Counted from the first letter of the stretch, positions 8,706 to 19,581 are shown. The stretch is DNA of 22,541 nt from Welwitschia mirabilis (GCA_051453625.1 JBOZIK010000001.1:160374496-160397036); one strand, 5' to 3'. Translations and numbers: made by a program. Notes: a model not told the origin generated them from the sequence alone.

Positions 8706-9533
8706 TTAGAATAAGATCTTCACTAGATTCAATTAAACTACAGTTATTTCTTTCACTAAAGTTTAAGAATTAACTTAGCCCTAAGTATTTTATTATAAAT
8801 AGGAATTTTTATTTTTATTTTTTAAATACATCTTGCACATGAAGTGGTCCAATCTTCTTCTTCTAGGAAGACTTTTATTTTATTTCCTTTATTATTGTTA
8901 TTTTTTATTTTGTTTTTTTATTCTTATAATGGGTTCTTTTCTTGCAAGCAATGTTACATCGTATTTTTTTAGAAGCTACTTAGGCCAACCAATTTCCATC
9001 TTCAGCCTTTTTGTTTTTTTTACTATTTAAGATATGGCTCAATTTCTTTTTTCTTATAATTCTTAGAATTCCACAAACATCCATTTTCCTAAGTTAGAGA
9101 TTCAAAACAAGACTTCACATTCAAGTTTTTCTTAGGTGTTTTATTTGAATTTAATTAATCTTCATGGCTTTTCCTTCTTTTGTCTTTAACATTCTACTAT
9201 CTTATATATCCTATATTATTTATATGCCTTCTTCGATCCTTAGAATAACACCATTTTATACCCTATACATGGTTTTATTTTTCATTTTTGAGAAGAGTAT
9301 CCATTTTACCTTTAGATTAAGTAAGGGAAATTATATTTTATTTAAGGTAACCCATTCCAAATTTGATTTTAAAATTTTTTTAGCTCAATAATTATACGAA
9401 TTTATTTTTGTAAGAGAAGTAGATACCCATAGGCATGATTTAGTTACTACTCACTTTTTAACTCTTTATTATGCTACTTGTGGCTAATTGATTTCTTGCA
9501 ATACCTTTCTACGTGATTCTACTAGTGAGATTC
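8706..9533. other. Unassigned interval with TATA-like box; possible remnant of another retroelement
   Basis: TATAAATAGG at 8794-8803 is followed by a T-rich stretch and then an ATG at 9164. The 75-codon frame from 9164 contains RLSKGNYILFK, which faintly recalls the N-terminal part of Ty1/Copia gag (Lys-Leu...Asn-Tyr...Trp). The upstream residues are hydrophobic and unlike gag, and there are stops soon after. The weakness of this match means I do not call a gene. The frame at 8833-9030 is low-complexity Phe/Leu from T-rich DNA. Confidence 0.3.
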
Positions 9534-10786
9534 TTGTTATCGTGCATATTTGTGTAACTGTTATTTCTTCAAATAGATCCTATAAAATCACAAATATATA
9601 TAGATTTTGCATAACAAAAAACACTAATATAGATGGTAGTGACTCAAATATTGTATTCTCATTAAAGGCATAGGTGAGAAGAAAGAGAATTAATTTCACA
9701 AGTTAAATACTGTATCCTCAAAGTAGAATGAAATAACAATGCAAATAAACATACTATGCAAATGAAATGCAAGTCTAAACTAAATGAAACTTCAATCCAA
9801 TTACCAAATCAACCTATCATAGAGATTGGTCCTATATAATCTAGATTAATCAAGAAAAACCATCAACAGATTGAAGCCAATCTAAGCTATCAGGTACATT
9901 AAATAGAATATGAAAATAATATAAAGTTAATCTAGGAAATGGAATGCAATGCATCTAAACCAATAATGTCAAACTTAACAAAGTTGCTTTAGTAATCTAT
10001 ATCATTAAATAAGCTATCACAAAATTAGAGGCAAAACAAACCATAAGAAATATGTAAAAAATAAAAGATATAAAAAGAAAAATAGAGTTTTGATTAAAAG
10101 TGAATTAACACACATATTATAAAGTAGTAGCACCTCAATGAAGGATACATAGCCCAATACCAAGGAATACATTTCTCTATAATAATAATGAATGGACCTC
10201 TGACCCTTTGATATTCTATCACAATAATTACTAATGCAAAAAATATGATTAGAGGTAAAGATGAATGTAATATTTGTTGACAATAACATATTATAATAAT
10301 ATCAAATCTAAGATATGCATGAGAAATCCTAATAACATGCAATAGGGTGCATGACATATTACACTAGTTTAGTGAAGTTAGTACATTAACTAAGATTAGA
10401 TGATCATCTTGGTGGTTAGTTAGATGATGGTGGGGATGATTCCACATCAATAGAGTTCTACATTTATCCTTCATATCAGCCCATTCAGCATCCTAGTCAT
10501 CATGCAAGTGGTACCATCCTTGTATGTCATCCAAATGATGGATGAGACGATAACCTTCTTGAAGTTCTTTATCAAGTTAAATTAGCCTTAAAGCTCCTTA
10601 ATTTCTACTTGAAATGTGAAGTGTCAAAACTAATCCAAAATTCTTCCAAAAGTACTAGTATTTATGTATTTCTATGATTTTCTCCTTGACTCTGAATAAT
10701 CATTATTTTGTCATTAAACCTATCTAAATGTTATACAAAACTAGTCAAATTACCCCGTCAAAAACATACAATTTGACATCGTAACA
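9534..10786 (-). repeat. LTR 3 (3' LTR of element C)
   Basis: On the minus strand it starts TGTTACGATG, directly after purine tract TAATTAGGGGGCTA. It matches LTR 1 and LTR 2 in reverse complement, for example a GGTCAGAGGTCCATTC block near 10190-10206 that corresponds to GGTAAGAGGTCCATTC at 5109. The left end is decayed and placed at about 9534 by comparison with LTR 4 (GTGCAT at 9541 against GTGCAT at 17088). Open stretches at 10017-10357 lie inside the LTR and are not genes. A short hairpin TCATCC/GGATGA lies at 10527-10545. Confidence 0.8.
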
Positions 10787-10800
10787 TAGCCCCCTAATTA
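10787..10800 (-). promoter_or_regulatory. Polypurine tract of element C
   Basis: The plus strand reads TAGCCCCCTAATTA; the minus strand is therefore TAATTAGGGGGCTA followed by the LTR start TGTTACGATG. This fixes the orientation of element C as leftward. Confidence 0.75.
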
Positions 10801-12320
10801 GACTTTTTAGTTCTTGACAAAGTTGGTAAACAACTATAATTGTGAGCCAAATTAACTAATATAAAAAACTATCTAAGAATACAAAATTCAAGTTTATAAA
10901 TCTTAATATGGATGAGTAAATCATAAAATTAAATGACCTAAAATGATTTACCTTAAGAGATGAAACGATCATGGTGTCATCTATAAAATCGTTTACACGA
11001 TTATGGGAATAACAGGCTCTTAAAAATCAATCTATAAACTTAATTACTTGTAATCATGCTTATTAGAAAATAAAATAAAAAACTTATCTATGCATTAGCC
11101 TACCACTTAAAATATTTAGCATATCAAAAATAATAAAAATGGATGTTATAACAAGAATAATCATCATAACATATAAACATAATAAATTAGATAAATGATG
11201 TGCTTATGTTAAAAAAAAAAAGTAATAACCTAAAAAGGATATTCATAAATCAAAAATTAAATTTATAAGCATAATCTATAAGAGAAATATATCAAAAATA
11301 ATCAATCATAACATTATTCCCTTCATCCATGATCTCATGACTTGCTTGTTTCATTCTTGTAAGGAAAACATACTACAAGTATTCTATTGTTAAGCACATG
11401 TTTCCCTAAACATTATCCATAATGTATAGCACTTAAATAATAGGCATTCAGAATTAGATTAGTACATTATAGATATGTTTCATGGAAATATAAAAATAAC
11501 CCTCAAAAATTTAAAGTCTTGCTTAATATCTTAAAATTAATGTCTTGTTCCCTCATAGGTAAATTAATACATCTCGTATTGCATTAAGATAAGATTAAAA
11601 AATTAATATGTAAGTTTAACTATAACTAAGTAATATGATAGGCTAGAAATAGTATTTTGTGCATGAAAATAAGCATTATAAAAAGATTAAAAAGATGAAA
11701 GATAAAGAGTTAATACTCAAAAAATATCTATGTGTCATTCACCTAGTCATTTGAATGATAATAAGGATGACATGGGTTTTTAAAAGATCATAAAATTTGG
11801 AATTAGCAAAAAAAATTAATGATGCTCAAATAACATCATCAAGGTTTCATAAAGGTACTAGAGAGTCCAAAAAATGGAAAATATCTAATAATTATGATGG
11901 ATAAGGCATGATAAAAGAGGTGAATGCACCAAGCTAAGGAAGATAAATGTGCCATGAACTCACAATTATAGAAAAATAGTCTAGATGTGTCAAAACTTAA
12001 AAATAAAATTAAAGATACTAAACTTAAAAGAATCAAAAGAATAGATGGGAAAAATTAGCATCATAAACTAAGGAAATTTATTTGCAAAAAGAAAATTAAC
12101 TTCTATAAAGAAAAGCTACAAATAAAAAGCAAAATTATATAAGAAAACTACTAATGATCAATTTCTAATCATTTGTAATGAAAAATTATGGAAATCACCT
12201 TGAAATATCAAGTAAATAACTAAGGAAAATAAAAACAGAAATGGATAATTTAGGAACATGAAGAAGATTATGTATCTACCCTAAATTAAAACTTAGCAAA
12301 CTCTTATGGAAGAAATAATA
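10801..12320 (-). repeat. 3' internal region of element C
   Basis: The reverse complement resembles 5582-6801 and 3240-4405. The clearest anchor is TAGGAACATGAAGAAG at 12251-12266, the complement of the CTTCTTCATGTTCCTA block at 3281 and 5611, with matching GTAGATACATAATC against GTAGGTAAGAAAATC beside it. A second anchor is GAGCCAAATTA near 10848, matching the TCAAATTGGCT block before the other purine tracts. No coding sequence is recognised; the open stretch at 11839-12036 is in this non-coding part. Confidence 0.7.
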
Positions 12321-12790
12321 CAATCACCTAATTAATGATGCATGATACAATGTAAAAACTTTATAAAGTACACTTTAATAGGCAACATTGATTATAATGA
12401 TAAGTAACTAATGTTTTCAAAAAAGAAATGCTAAGATCAAAAGTTATCAGAAATGAATTCACTAATAACACTTGAAAACACACCCGAATCCTTAAAAACG
12501 AAATGACTATGTGGGAATACTAAAGCACAATGAGTCTATAAAATAAGCAATGCCTCTGATGACAATAAGAATATCACTAAAGCTATAGCCTCAAAGTATT
12601 TTATATTAATCCATAATAAGGGGAGTACATCCATAGTTAAAGAAGTATAAAACCATGAAGCATGGTCAACTAACCCCCTAATGGAGTTCTCATAGCTACC
12701 AATACTACCAAAGATCCCTCTTAAGAAAATTTATCCTAGTGTGGTAGGAAATTATGATGATCACGTATTTAGTATTAAACTAGTATATCA

Positions 12791-12817
12791 NNNNNNNNNN
12801 NNNNNNNNNNNNNNNNN
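12791..12817. other. Assembly gap of 27 N
   Basis: The gap abuts a CT microsatellite, which is a likely cause of the break. Confidence 0.97.

Positions 12818-12890
<73 letters not shown>
12818..12890. repeat. (CT)28 followed by (TATC)n microsatellite
   Basis: CT dinucleotides run from 12818 to about 12873 (at least 28 units, the left end hidden by the gap), then TATC repeats to 12890. The array lies inside element C. The true length is unknown. Confidence 0.97.
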
Positions 12891-14599
12891 ATATTTTTTT
12901 AAATATAATTCTTCAAAAGAAATCACATATAACCACACACTCACAAAAACAAAGGTGAAGAAATTGGATGAAAAACAAGAAAGAACACCTCCAACAACTA
13001 AGGACTCAATCATTAAGAGAAAACACAAAAAAAATAAATAATCTTCCTTCAAATGAAGTTTATAAACATTTGAATGTTTTAATATTGGATGAACCCAATC
13101 GTATCATTATAAAATGTCCAAGTATGAATACTACTTATGGTAGCTTTATAAAATAAAGCATAAATTAAGTTTGAAAGATGTTCAAGTGATAGCATGACAT
13201 CCACAAAAAGAATAAGATAAAAAATAATTTAGAGAATGGTAGAAGAGTTTTTAAAACAATTTCTTCTATTATGTTTAAGGTATTTTGATAATTCATGATT
13301 TATAACCTTTATCCATTTTTTTGAATATCTTTAGTGTTCAAATCAGAAATCTCAGCTAAGCCACTATAAATGTACTTTTTCTATAAAATAAAGAACTAAC
13401 CATTTATAGATTAACTTATTTTTTAAAATAAAAATAGAAGACAAAATCATAAAAAATAAGAGCAAAATGAAAAACTTAATCAAACAAAAAGAAAGTTTTA
13501 TTCCAATCTAAATTCTAGTCAACACTTTTGTCGAAAAAAAAAAGGAAAAAAGAAATTTTTATTTTCTAAACTATGGTCCTAGGATAATGCAAATTCTTAG
13601 AAAAATAATGAATAAAACCATTTATTCATCAATTGATAACACATAAAAGGTAGATAATCATTTTTTAGTAAACTTAATTAGAGGTTGAAATAATAAAAAT
13701 ATGAAATTTTAATCATACAAATTCAGATTTTAAATAAAATATAAAGAAGTGATAAATCACATTGAAGAATAATTTCTTATTAAAATAATGTAAAACATGA
13801 ATATCATCATATAATGCATGCAAGAAAATACTTAAAAAAGTATTTAATAAGATTTTGAGGGCTCTTCAGAATGTCTAGTAAGATTAAGAAGATTTCTATC
13901 ATTCAATTCAAGATATGAATTTTCATTAAAGAAATAAGATCTTTTTCAATTAGCATGATTAAATGGAATTTTGTCTTTACAAGATTAAGTAGCAATATAA
14001 GAGATAAAAAATTCATATAACCCATTCAAAGGCAATCTCTTATCAAACTCATGATGTAAAGAATTTAAAACAGATAATTCATTGAAAGCTTAATATTTAA
14101 CATGATAGATATTAATGGTATAATTTGGAATCCAATATTTTTGAAGAAACTTCTTAGGGTGATTGATCAAGATAGGTTTAACATGCTTAAGAAGCTCCTT
14201 AACATTTAATTATAATCATGGGTTTGAATCACTAAGACAAGGTTTTTCACAATTTAGAGTTCCAAGATATTCAAAGTTTTATTTTTGAAAAGTTTAATCA
14301 TTAAAATTACAAGGTAAAGTTGACTTGTAAAAGGAGAAAAATGTAATTTTTATAGAACATGAAGTTTTAAAAGAATAAGATTAAGATATTTTAGGAGTAG
14401 AATCCTCAAGGTGATGTGTTTCATTAAATTTAAGAAGAGGAATATGATTTGGAGAATTACCTGAATGTCCAAATGAAAGAGAAGGAAAACTGTTATCATT
14501 ATCAAGATCACAAGATAATGTGAAAGTAGGAGTGGGATGAGGAACATCCTTTAAGGTCTTACATGGAAGTAAGAGTTAAAGTAATGGAGAAACATGTGT

Positions 14600-16110
14600 A
14601 GACTCTTTAAGTGGATTTATTTCAATAAAAGTATAAATTTATTTTCTATTAAGTTTTTATAATTTTAAATTACTTCTTTTTTCTTTATCTTCTCCTCTTT
14701 GTTGACTTCATCATTGTTTGGTTGAATGCTCTCTTTACTTTCTTTATTATGGTCTTTGATAATATCTTCCTTTTCTTCATTTTTTTAACCATTATTATTG
14801 ACTATATCTTGCTCTTCTTTATTGAAAATTATTATTGTTTTGTTTAGGATTATTTTCATTTTTAAGTTGGTGGATCTCTCAAAATGATCATTACAATGAT
14901 TATAGAAAGAAAAGTTCTCATTATATTCATTATGTAATCGAATATTTCTTTGATATTTCCTAAATTAACTCTTCTTTTTCATTGTGAAATAATTCTATTA
15001 ATTCTAGATTATAATCCTCATTTTTAGTTATTTAGTTGTTATTATTGATTGTCGTCTTGTACTATCATCTAGATAATAGAGGTGGATGATTTCTCTTATA
15101 GTGTAAATTTTGATTGATTTTATTTCATTACTTAAATTATTTTTTAATCTCATATATTAAACTTTTTTTTAAGGTTAAAATCCTTTACATAGTACGTGAA
15201 ATCTAGGGATATGATCTAACATTTCAATATCATCATCTTCTTCTTCTTCTTTATTATTCTCATCATATTATTACATTTCATTATTTTCTAATTCATTAGA
15301 TTCATTAGAAAAAAGAATATAATCATTATGTTTATCATGATTTAAAGAATTTTCATATTTCTATGAATTAATTATTTTATTTCATCTTTATTTTCTAATA
15401 GAAATTGAATGGGATTATAACCTAGCTTATCATCTAAGAATAATCATCTTTGTACCTATTGTTGAGTAATGGAGTTAAATCATTATTATTTTTATTTTTT
15501 TATCCATCCCCTAATAATTTTCCTATTGTAGGTTGATCCATACTTTTATTTTTATGTTGAAGTAATAATTGTTATTATTTCAAACTTCTCCTTATATTTC
15601 TCAAAGTGGGATGTAGTAGAATAGGTTTGTTGTGTAAAAAAACCTTGATATTGTTGAATTTGTGATAAATTTTATTAAGACATTTCAATCAAAATTTCTA
15701 AGTTCTTATTGGTATTTTCTTATCCCATTTTTACTTTCTTAAGTATTTTTGTTACTAATTTATTTCTTTCTTTATTGTAACTTATGTACATGGATCTTCT
15801 TCTTTATGATAATGGATGGAAGATGGTTGCTCTATATAATGATGGATGGACGATTTTTCTTCTTTGTAATGACTCATGGAGGATGATTAGGATTCACTAA
15901 AATAATTATAGGATGATTAATTAGATGAGGTGGAATTCCTAAAATTTTGTAAATCATCATTATCATTTTCATGTAAAATTTGAAAAGAAGAAGGAAAAGA
16001 ATAAAATGTTTAAAAAGAGGAAGTATTCCTAGTCTTAACATCATTTGAAGTTTCCTAGAATTATTCTTGAAATATTTGTCTAGGTGTTTTATTTCCATTA
16101 TTTCAAGAAT
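14600..16110 (-). pseudogene. gag-like remnant of element C
   Basis: On the minus strand, broken frames read in order: MSHYKEEKSSIHHYIEQPSS (about 15872-15810, His/Ser-rich, with a short internal repeat), TNKNLEILIEMS then two stops then NLSQIQQYQGFF (about 15720-15640), an acidic run EEEEDDDIEMLDHI (about 15250-15205), and a charged segment KESIQPNNDEVNKEEKIKKK (about 14740-14680). Athila-like gag proteins have a Gln-rich coiled segment with a similar wording (Thr...Leu-Lys-Asn-Leu-Glu-Ile-Gln) and a charged C-terminal region, and the position between leader and 3' region fits gag. There is no clear zinc knuckle, and many stops and frameshifts. The match is weak at residue level, so gag is an inference. 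Confidence 0.4.
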
Positions 16111-16155
16111 TTTTATGTTTTCTCCTCCTTTCTTAGCTTTTATTTTAGCTAATAA

Positions 16156-16304
16156 NNNNNNNNNNNNNNNNNNNNNNNNNNNNNNNNNNNNNNNNNNNNN
16201 NNNNNNNNNNNNNNNNNNNNNNNNNNNNNNNNNNNNNNNNNNNNNNNNNNNNNNNNNNNNNNNNNNNNNNNNNNNNNNNNNNNNNNNNNNNNNNNNNNNN
16301 NNNN
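16156..16304. other. Assembly gap of 149 N
   Basis: The gap falls at the upstream end of the gag-like remnant, so its start codon region is not visible. Frames that cross the gap are artefacts. Confidence 0.97.
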
Positions 16305-17061
16305 GGTAATGTTCAAATTTGAATTAGATGATTCTATCATGTTTGTATTAAGTGATGCTACTCATTAATAAGAAGAAGATAAAATGATTTTTCTCCTATT
16401 CTATTATTTTTAGTACTACTATTTGAAACATTTGGTTCTAAAATCACAAAACCATGAAACCTTTTTCTTTTTTACCCAAATCTTGTAAACTACATACCTT
16501 GGATGTGCATATCTATATTTTATGTTTTGTTAAGTAAGCCTTTTTTGATATTTTCTAAGTAAGCTTAATTCTCTTGGATATTTTAGTTTTTTACCAGATT
16601 TTATCATGTTCCTACATACTTAGCAAAATATCTGCCAATTTATCATCTTGTTCTTTATGTAAATGATATCCTAAATGATTAGAAAATTAAAAAAAATAAA
16701 ATAAAGAAAATGAAAAATAGAATCATAGAAATCATAATAGAAACCTACTATCAGTTATTTTCCTACATTATCTGGATGACATGACAGATGATATTAGCTT
16801 ATTACATGATACAAAATTGAATACAAACCTACAAAAAAAAATAAATAGAAAATCGTAGGCCATAATCTGCCTATTTTGACTAGACAATAAATAGAATTAT
16901 AGGCTCAAAAAATGAGAAATGAAAAATATAAAAGAAAACACAAGATTAAAAACTATAATATTTACAATAAAAATACAATGCTATCATAAATAAATACTTG
17001 TATTAAAGTCTAAAGCACTTATCTATGTAATGACAATACTCAAATTTCTTTTGGTCTTCTC
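16305..17061 (-). other. Leader (5' untranslated region) of element C
   Basis: This sequence lies between the 5' LTR and the gag-like part. No coding sequence is recognised. It holds GGATGACATGACAGATGAT at 16774-16792, which is nearly the same as GGATGACATGCAAGATGAT at 7169-7187 in LTR 2, so the hairpin motif also occurs in the leader. Confidence 0.5.
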
Positions 17062-17076
17062 CAATAATGATACTAG
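17062..17076 (-). promoter_or_regulatory. Candidate primer-binding site of element C
   Basis: On the minus strand the LTR end CACCACAACA is followed by TCC and then TAGTATCATTATTGG. The first eight bases TAGTATCA differ by one G-to-A from TGGTATCA, the start of the site complementary to initiator Met tRNA used by many plant retrotransposons. Similarity fades after base 8, so this is tentative. Confidence 0.4.
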
Positions 17077-17078
17077 GA

Positions 17079-18382
17079 TGTTGTGGTGTGCATTTATATA
17101 AATTTTACATNNNNNNNNNNNNNNNNNNNNNNNNNNNNNNNNNNNNNNNNNNNNNNNNNNNNNNNNNNNNNNNNNNNNNNNNNNNNNNNNNNNNNNNNNN
17201 NNNNNNNNNNNNNNNATGGAAGTAACCCCAATATTGTACTCTTGTTAAAGGCATAAGTGAGAAGAAAGAGAATTGATTTCACAAATGAAATACTGTATCC
17301 TCAAAGTTAAAAAAAGTAATAATGCAAATAATGATGTAAATAAATGCACTATACAAATGGAATGAAATTCTAAACTAAATGAAACTTATATATGATTATG
17401 AAATTAAATTGTCATAGAGAATGACTCTGTATAACCTAGATCAATTAAAAAAATTGTTACTAGATTAATACCAATCTAAGCTATTATATATATTAGATAA
17501 AATATGAAAATAATGCAAAGTTAATCTAGGAAATGAAAGGCAATGCATCTAAACTAATAATATCAACCTTAACAAAGGTTATCCTTATGATCTATATCAC
17601 TAAATAAGTTGTTATAAAATTAAAGACAACATAAACCATAAGGGAGATGCACAAAATAAAAGATATAAAAATAACACTAGAGTTTTGATTAAAATAAAAC
17701 CAATATCTACATTACAGAGTAGTAACACCTCAATAAAGGATACATAGCCTAACATTAAGGAAGACATCTCTCCATAAAAATAATGGATGGACCTTTGGTC
17801 CTTCAATCCATTATCATAAGAATTTTTTATGTAAATAAAAATAATTAGAGTCAAGGGTGAAGGTGATATTTATTGACAACAATAGACTCTAATAATAGAA
17901 AATATAACAAATGCATGAGAAATCCTAATGGTGTGTAAGAGGGCATATGATATATTGTAAAAGTTTCATGAAGTTGGTAGATTAACTAAAAGTAGATGGT
18001 CATCCTAATGGTCATCTCGATGATGGTGGTAACCATGTCACATCAAAAAATTTCTATATTTTTTTTTCATATTAGGCTATTCAACATCATAGTCAGCATG
18101 TAAGTGGTGTCATACTTGTATGTTGTCTAGATGATAAATGGGATAACAACATTTTAGAAGTTCTTTATCAAGTTAAATTGACCTTAAAACTCATTAATTC
18201 CTCCTTAAAATGTGAAGTATCAGAATCAATTTGAAATACTTCCAAAAGTATTGGTATTTATGCATTTCTGTGATTTTCTCTTTGACTATGAATAATCATC
18301 ATTTTGTACTTAAACATATATAAATATCTTATAAAACTACTCAAAATACCCCATTTAAAACATAAAATTTGACATTACAATA
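17079..18382 (-). repeat. LTR 4 (5' LTR of element C)
   Basis: On the minus strand it starts TATTGTAATG (8 of 10 with the family start) at 18382 and ends CACACCACAACA at 17079. It matches LTR 3 over most of its length: AAAGGCATAAGTGAGAAGAA at 17248 against AAAGGCATAGGTGAGAAGAA at 9665, and GTTAATCTAGGAAATG at 17519 and 9927. It includes a 105-N gap (17111-17215). The open stretch at 17612-17854 lies inside the LTR and is not a gene. Confidence 0.8.
17111..17215. other. Assembly gap of 105 N inside LTR 4
   Basis: All N. The gap is comparable in size to the matching stretch in LTR 3 (about 9560-9632), so the estimate looks reasonable. Confidence 0.97.
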
Positions 18383-19561
18383 ATCCCTCATTATGCCATC
18401 TCTATGACTTCTTTTATTGTCAAGGGTGTTTACTTTGATTGGACATTTGCCATTTATTCTTTTACATAGTTTAGCTCATTTTATTAAAAGAGAAAATGGT
18501 GGAATTTAAATTCTTACATGCTATAGATGATCTAAACTTATTGAGGAAGTAGGCAATTATGCTGAGTGATTCATAATTTTATTTCCATCTAGATTCTTAA
18601 GATTTATTTCTAACTTAAACCTCTTAATAATTATAATTTGGATTTTGATAATCTTTCATCATAGGAATACATGTTCTATTCCACCCCTTATTTTTATTCT
18701 TTTGCATTATAGGATTTACTAGTTATGAAATAGACTTCATAGTTATTTCCTTGTCCTTTTCTTGTGCCTTTGAGTATAATTAATAAGGTAGACTGGATAA
18801 CTTACCAAAATGATGTTTATTCTTTCATCATTCTCAAGCCACTAATTTTCCTTATGACTATGATAAAAGTTGAATAGGTCACATTACACTTCATTATACA
18901 CTTCAACAAGAATGTCTATAGTAGCTAAAATACTTTTATTATCTAATAGGTATTTTAGATTCTTTTTATTGTATGGTCTATTTTAAATGAAGTATCAAGA
19001 GAGTCTTAGCAGTACCATTATGCTCCAAGTAATGTCACTTTTTGTTTTCTACTTTTATATTTAAATTTATATTTTTATTTCTAATTTTTTTACTCTCTTC
19101 TATAAAATTAAGGATAAAAAAATGTGCATTTCTAACAATAATTCATGATGGATGCCTCCTAAATAGTTACATTAGAAGTCTAAAATACTTATCTTTTGGC
19201 ATGGTTAGTGAAGAGTAAGCATATGGTTTATACTTATGTAGATTGAATGAACATTACTATATATAATAATGCAAAGATATACCATGGTAAAGAGCTATCT
19301 TAAGAGCACTTTCTAGGTAATTTAGTGGTTTATAACAAGCTTCACAACAAGTTACACTAGAAGTATTATCTAATTTCTTCAAAGTCTATGGAGACTTTGT
19401 CAACTTTAGATTTGGCTAATTAAACTACTTTTCTTATTCCTTAGATCCCTATAATAAATTCTAGATCAACTAGAATAAAATGGGCTATCAGCCCCATGAA
19501 AGGACAAGAACCTAACCTTTATTTTTCTAATGTTTTACCTCCTTCTAAGGAGCTTGAATTC
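18383..19561. other. Unassigned AT-rich interval right of element C
   Basis: No open frame over 60 codons and no recognisable domain on either strand. Short interrupted stretches such as LILLKEKMVEFKFLHAIDDL (plus strand, about 18475-18535) do not match a family I can name. It may be an old coding repeat or ordinary intergenic DNA. Confidence 0.4.
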
Positions 19562-19581
19562 TTTTTTTTTTTTTTTTTTTT
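19562..19581. repeat. T20 homopolymer tract
   Basis: Twenty T in a row are flanked by GAATTC and GGTTGC. On the minus strand this is A20, which could be the tail of a retroposon lying at 19582 and rightward, but no LINE or SINE body is recognised. Confidence 0.9.

Larger units (their letters stand above)
12321..14600 (-). other. Unassigned internal sequence of element C
   Basis: This is AT-rich sequence with no recognisable domain on either strand. I looked for the aspartic protease motif, the RT active-site block, RNase H and integrase motifs seen in element A, and found none. The 62-codon plus-strand frame at 12968-13156 (charged, Lys/Asn-rich) and the minus-strand frame at 14350-14547 (Leu/Ile-rich) match nothing I know. 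Between about 13900 and 14560 the minus strand has interrupted stretches such as NVKELLKHVKPILINHPKKF, which might be a broken frame of unknown kind. Confidence 0.4.
9534..18382 (-). mobile_element. Element C: minus-strand, probably non-autonomous LTR retrotransposon of the same family
   Basis: Read leftward, it has LTR 18382-17079, a primer-binding-site candidate, leader, gag-like remnant, unassigned internal sequence, 3' region, purine tract 10800-10787 and LTR 10786 to about 9534. The two LTRs resemble each other over most of their length, for example CACCTCAATGAAGGATACAT at 10131 against CACCTCAATAAAGGATACAT at 17728. The internal part is about 6.3 kb including two gaps, and I find none of the pol motifs seen in element A. 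It therefore looks like a deleted or non-autonomous partner. A purine-rich AATGAGGGA just outside LTR 4 leaves some chance that LTR 4 is instead the 3' LTR of another copy. Confidence 0.75.

Noticed and set aside
8833-9391. Phe/Leu-rich frames that look like membrane proteins
   Set aside because: Hydrophobicity follows from T-rich DNA; there is no start context, conserved motif or continuation.
10017-10357. Two overlapping minus-strand frames that look like membrane peptides
   Set aside because: They are inside LTR 3, and the equivalent part of LTR 1 and LTR 2 does not keep the frames. The similar frame at 17612-17854 is in LTR 4 and reflects LTR homology, not a gene.
12968-13156. A 62-codon charged plus-strand frame
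   Set aside because: It is antisense to element C, isolated, Lys/Asn-rich as expected from A-rich DNA, and has no recognisable motif.
14350-14547. A 65-codon Leu/Ile-rich minus-strand frame
   Set aside because: It has low complexity and looks like a shadow of a broken frame; no family match.
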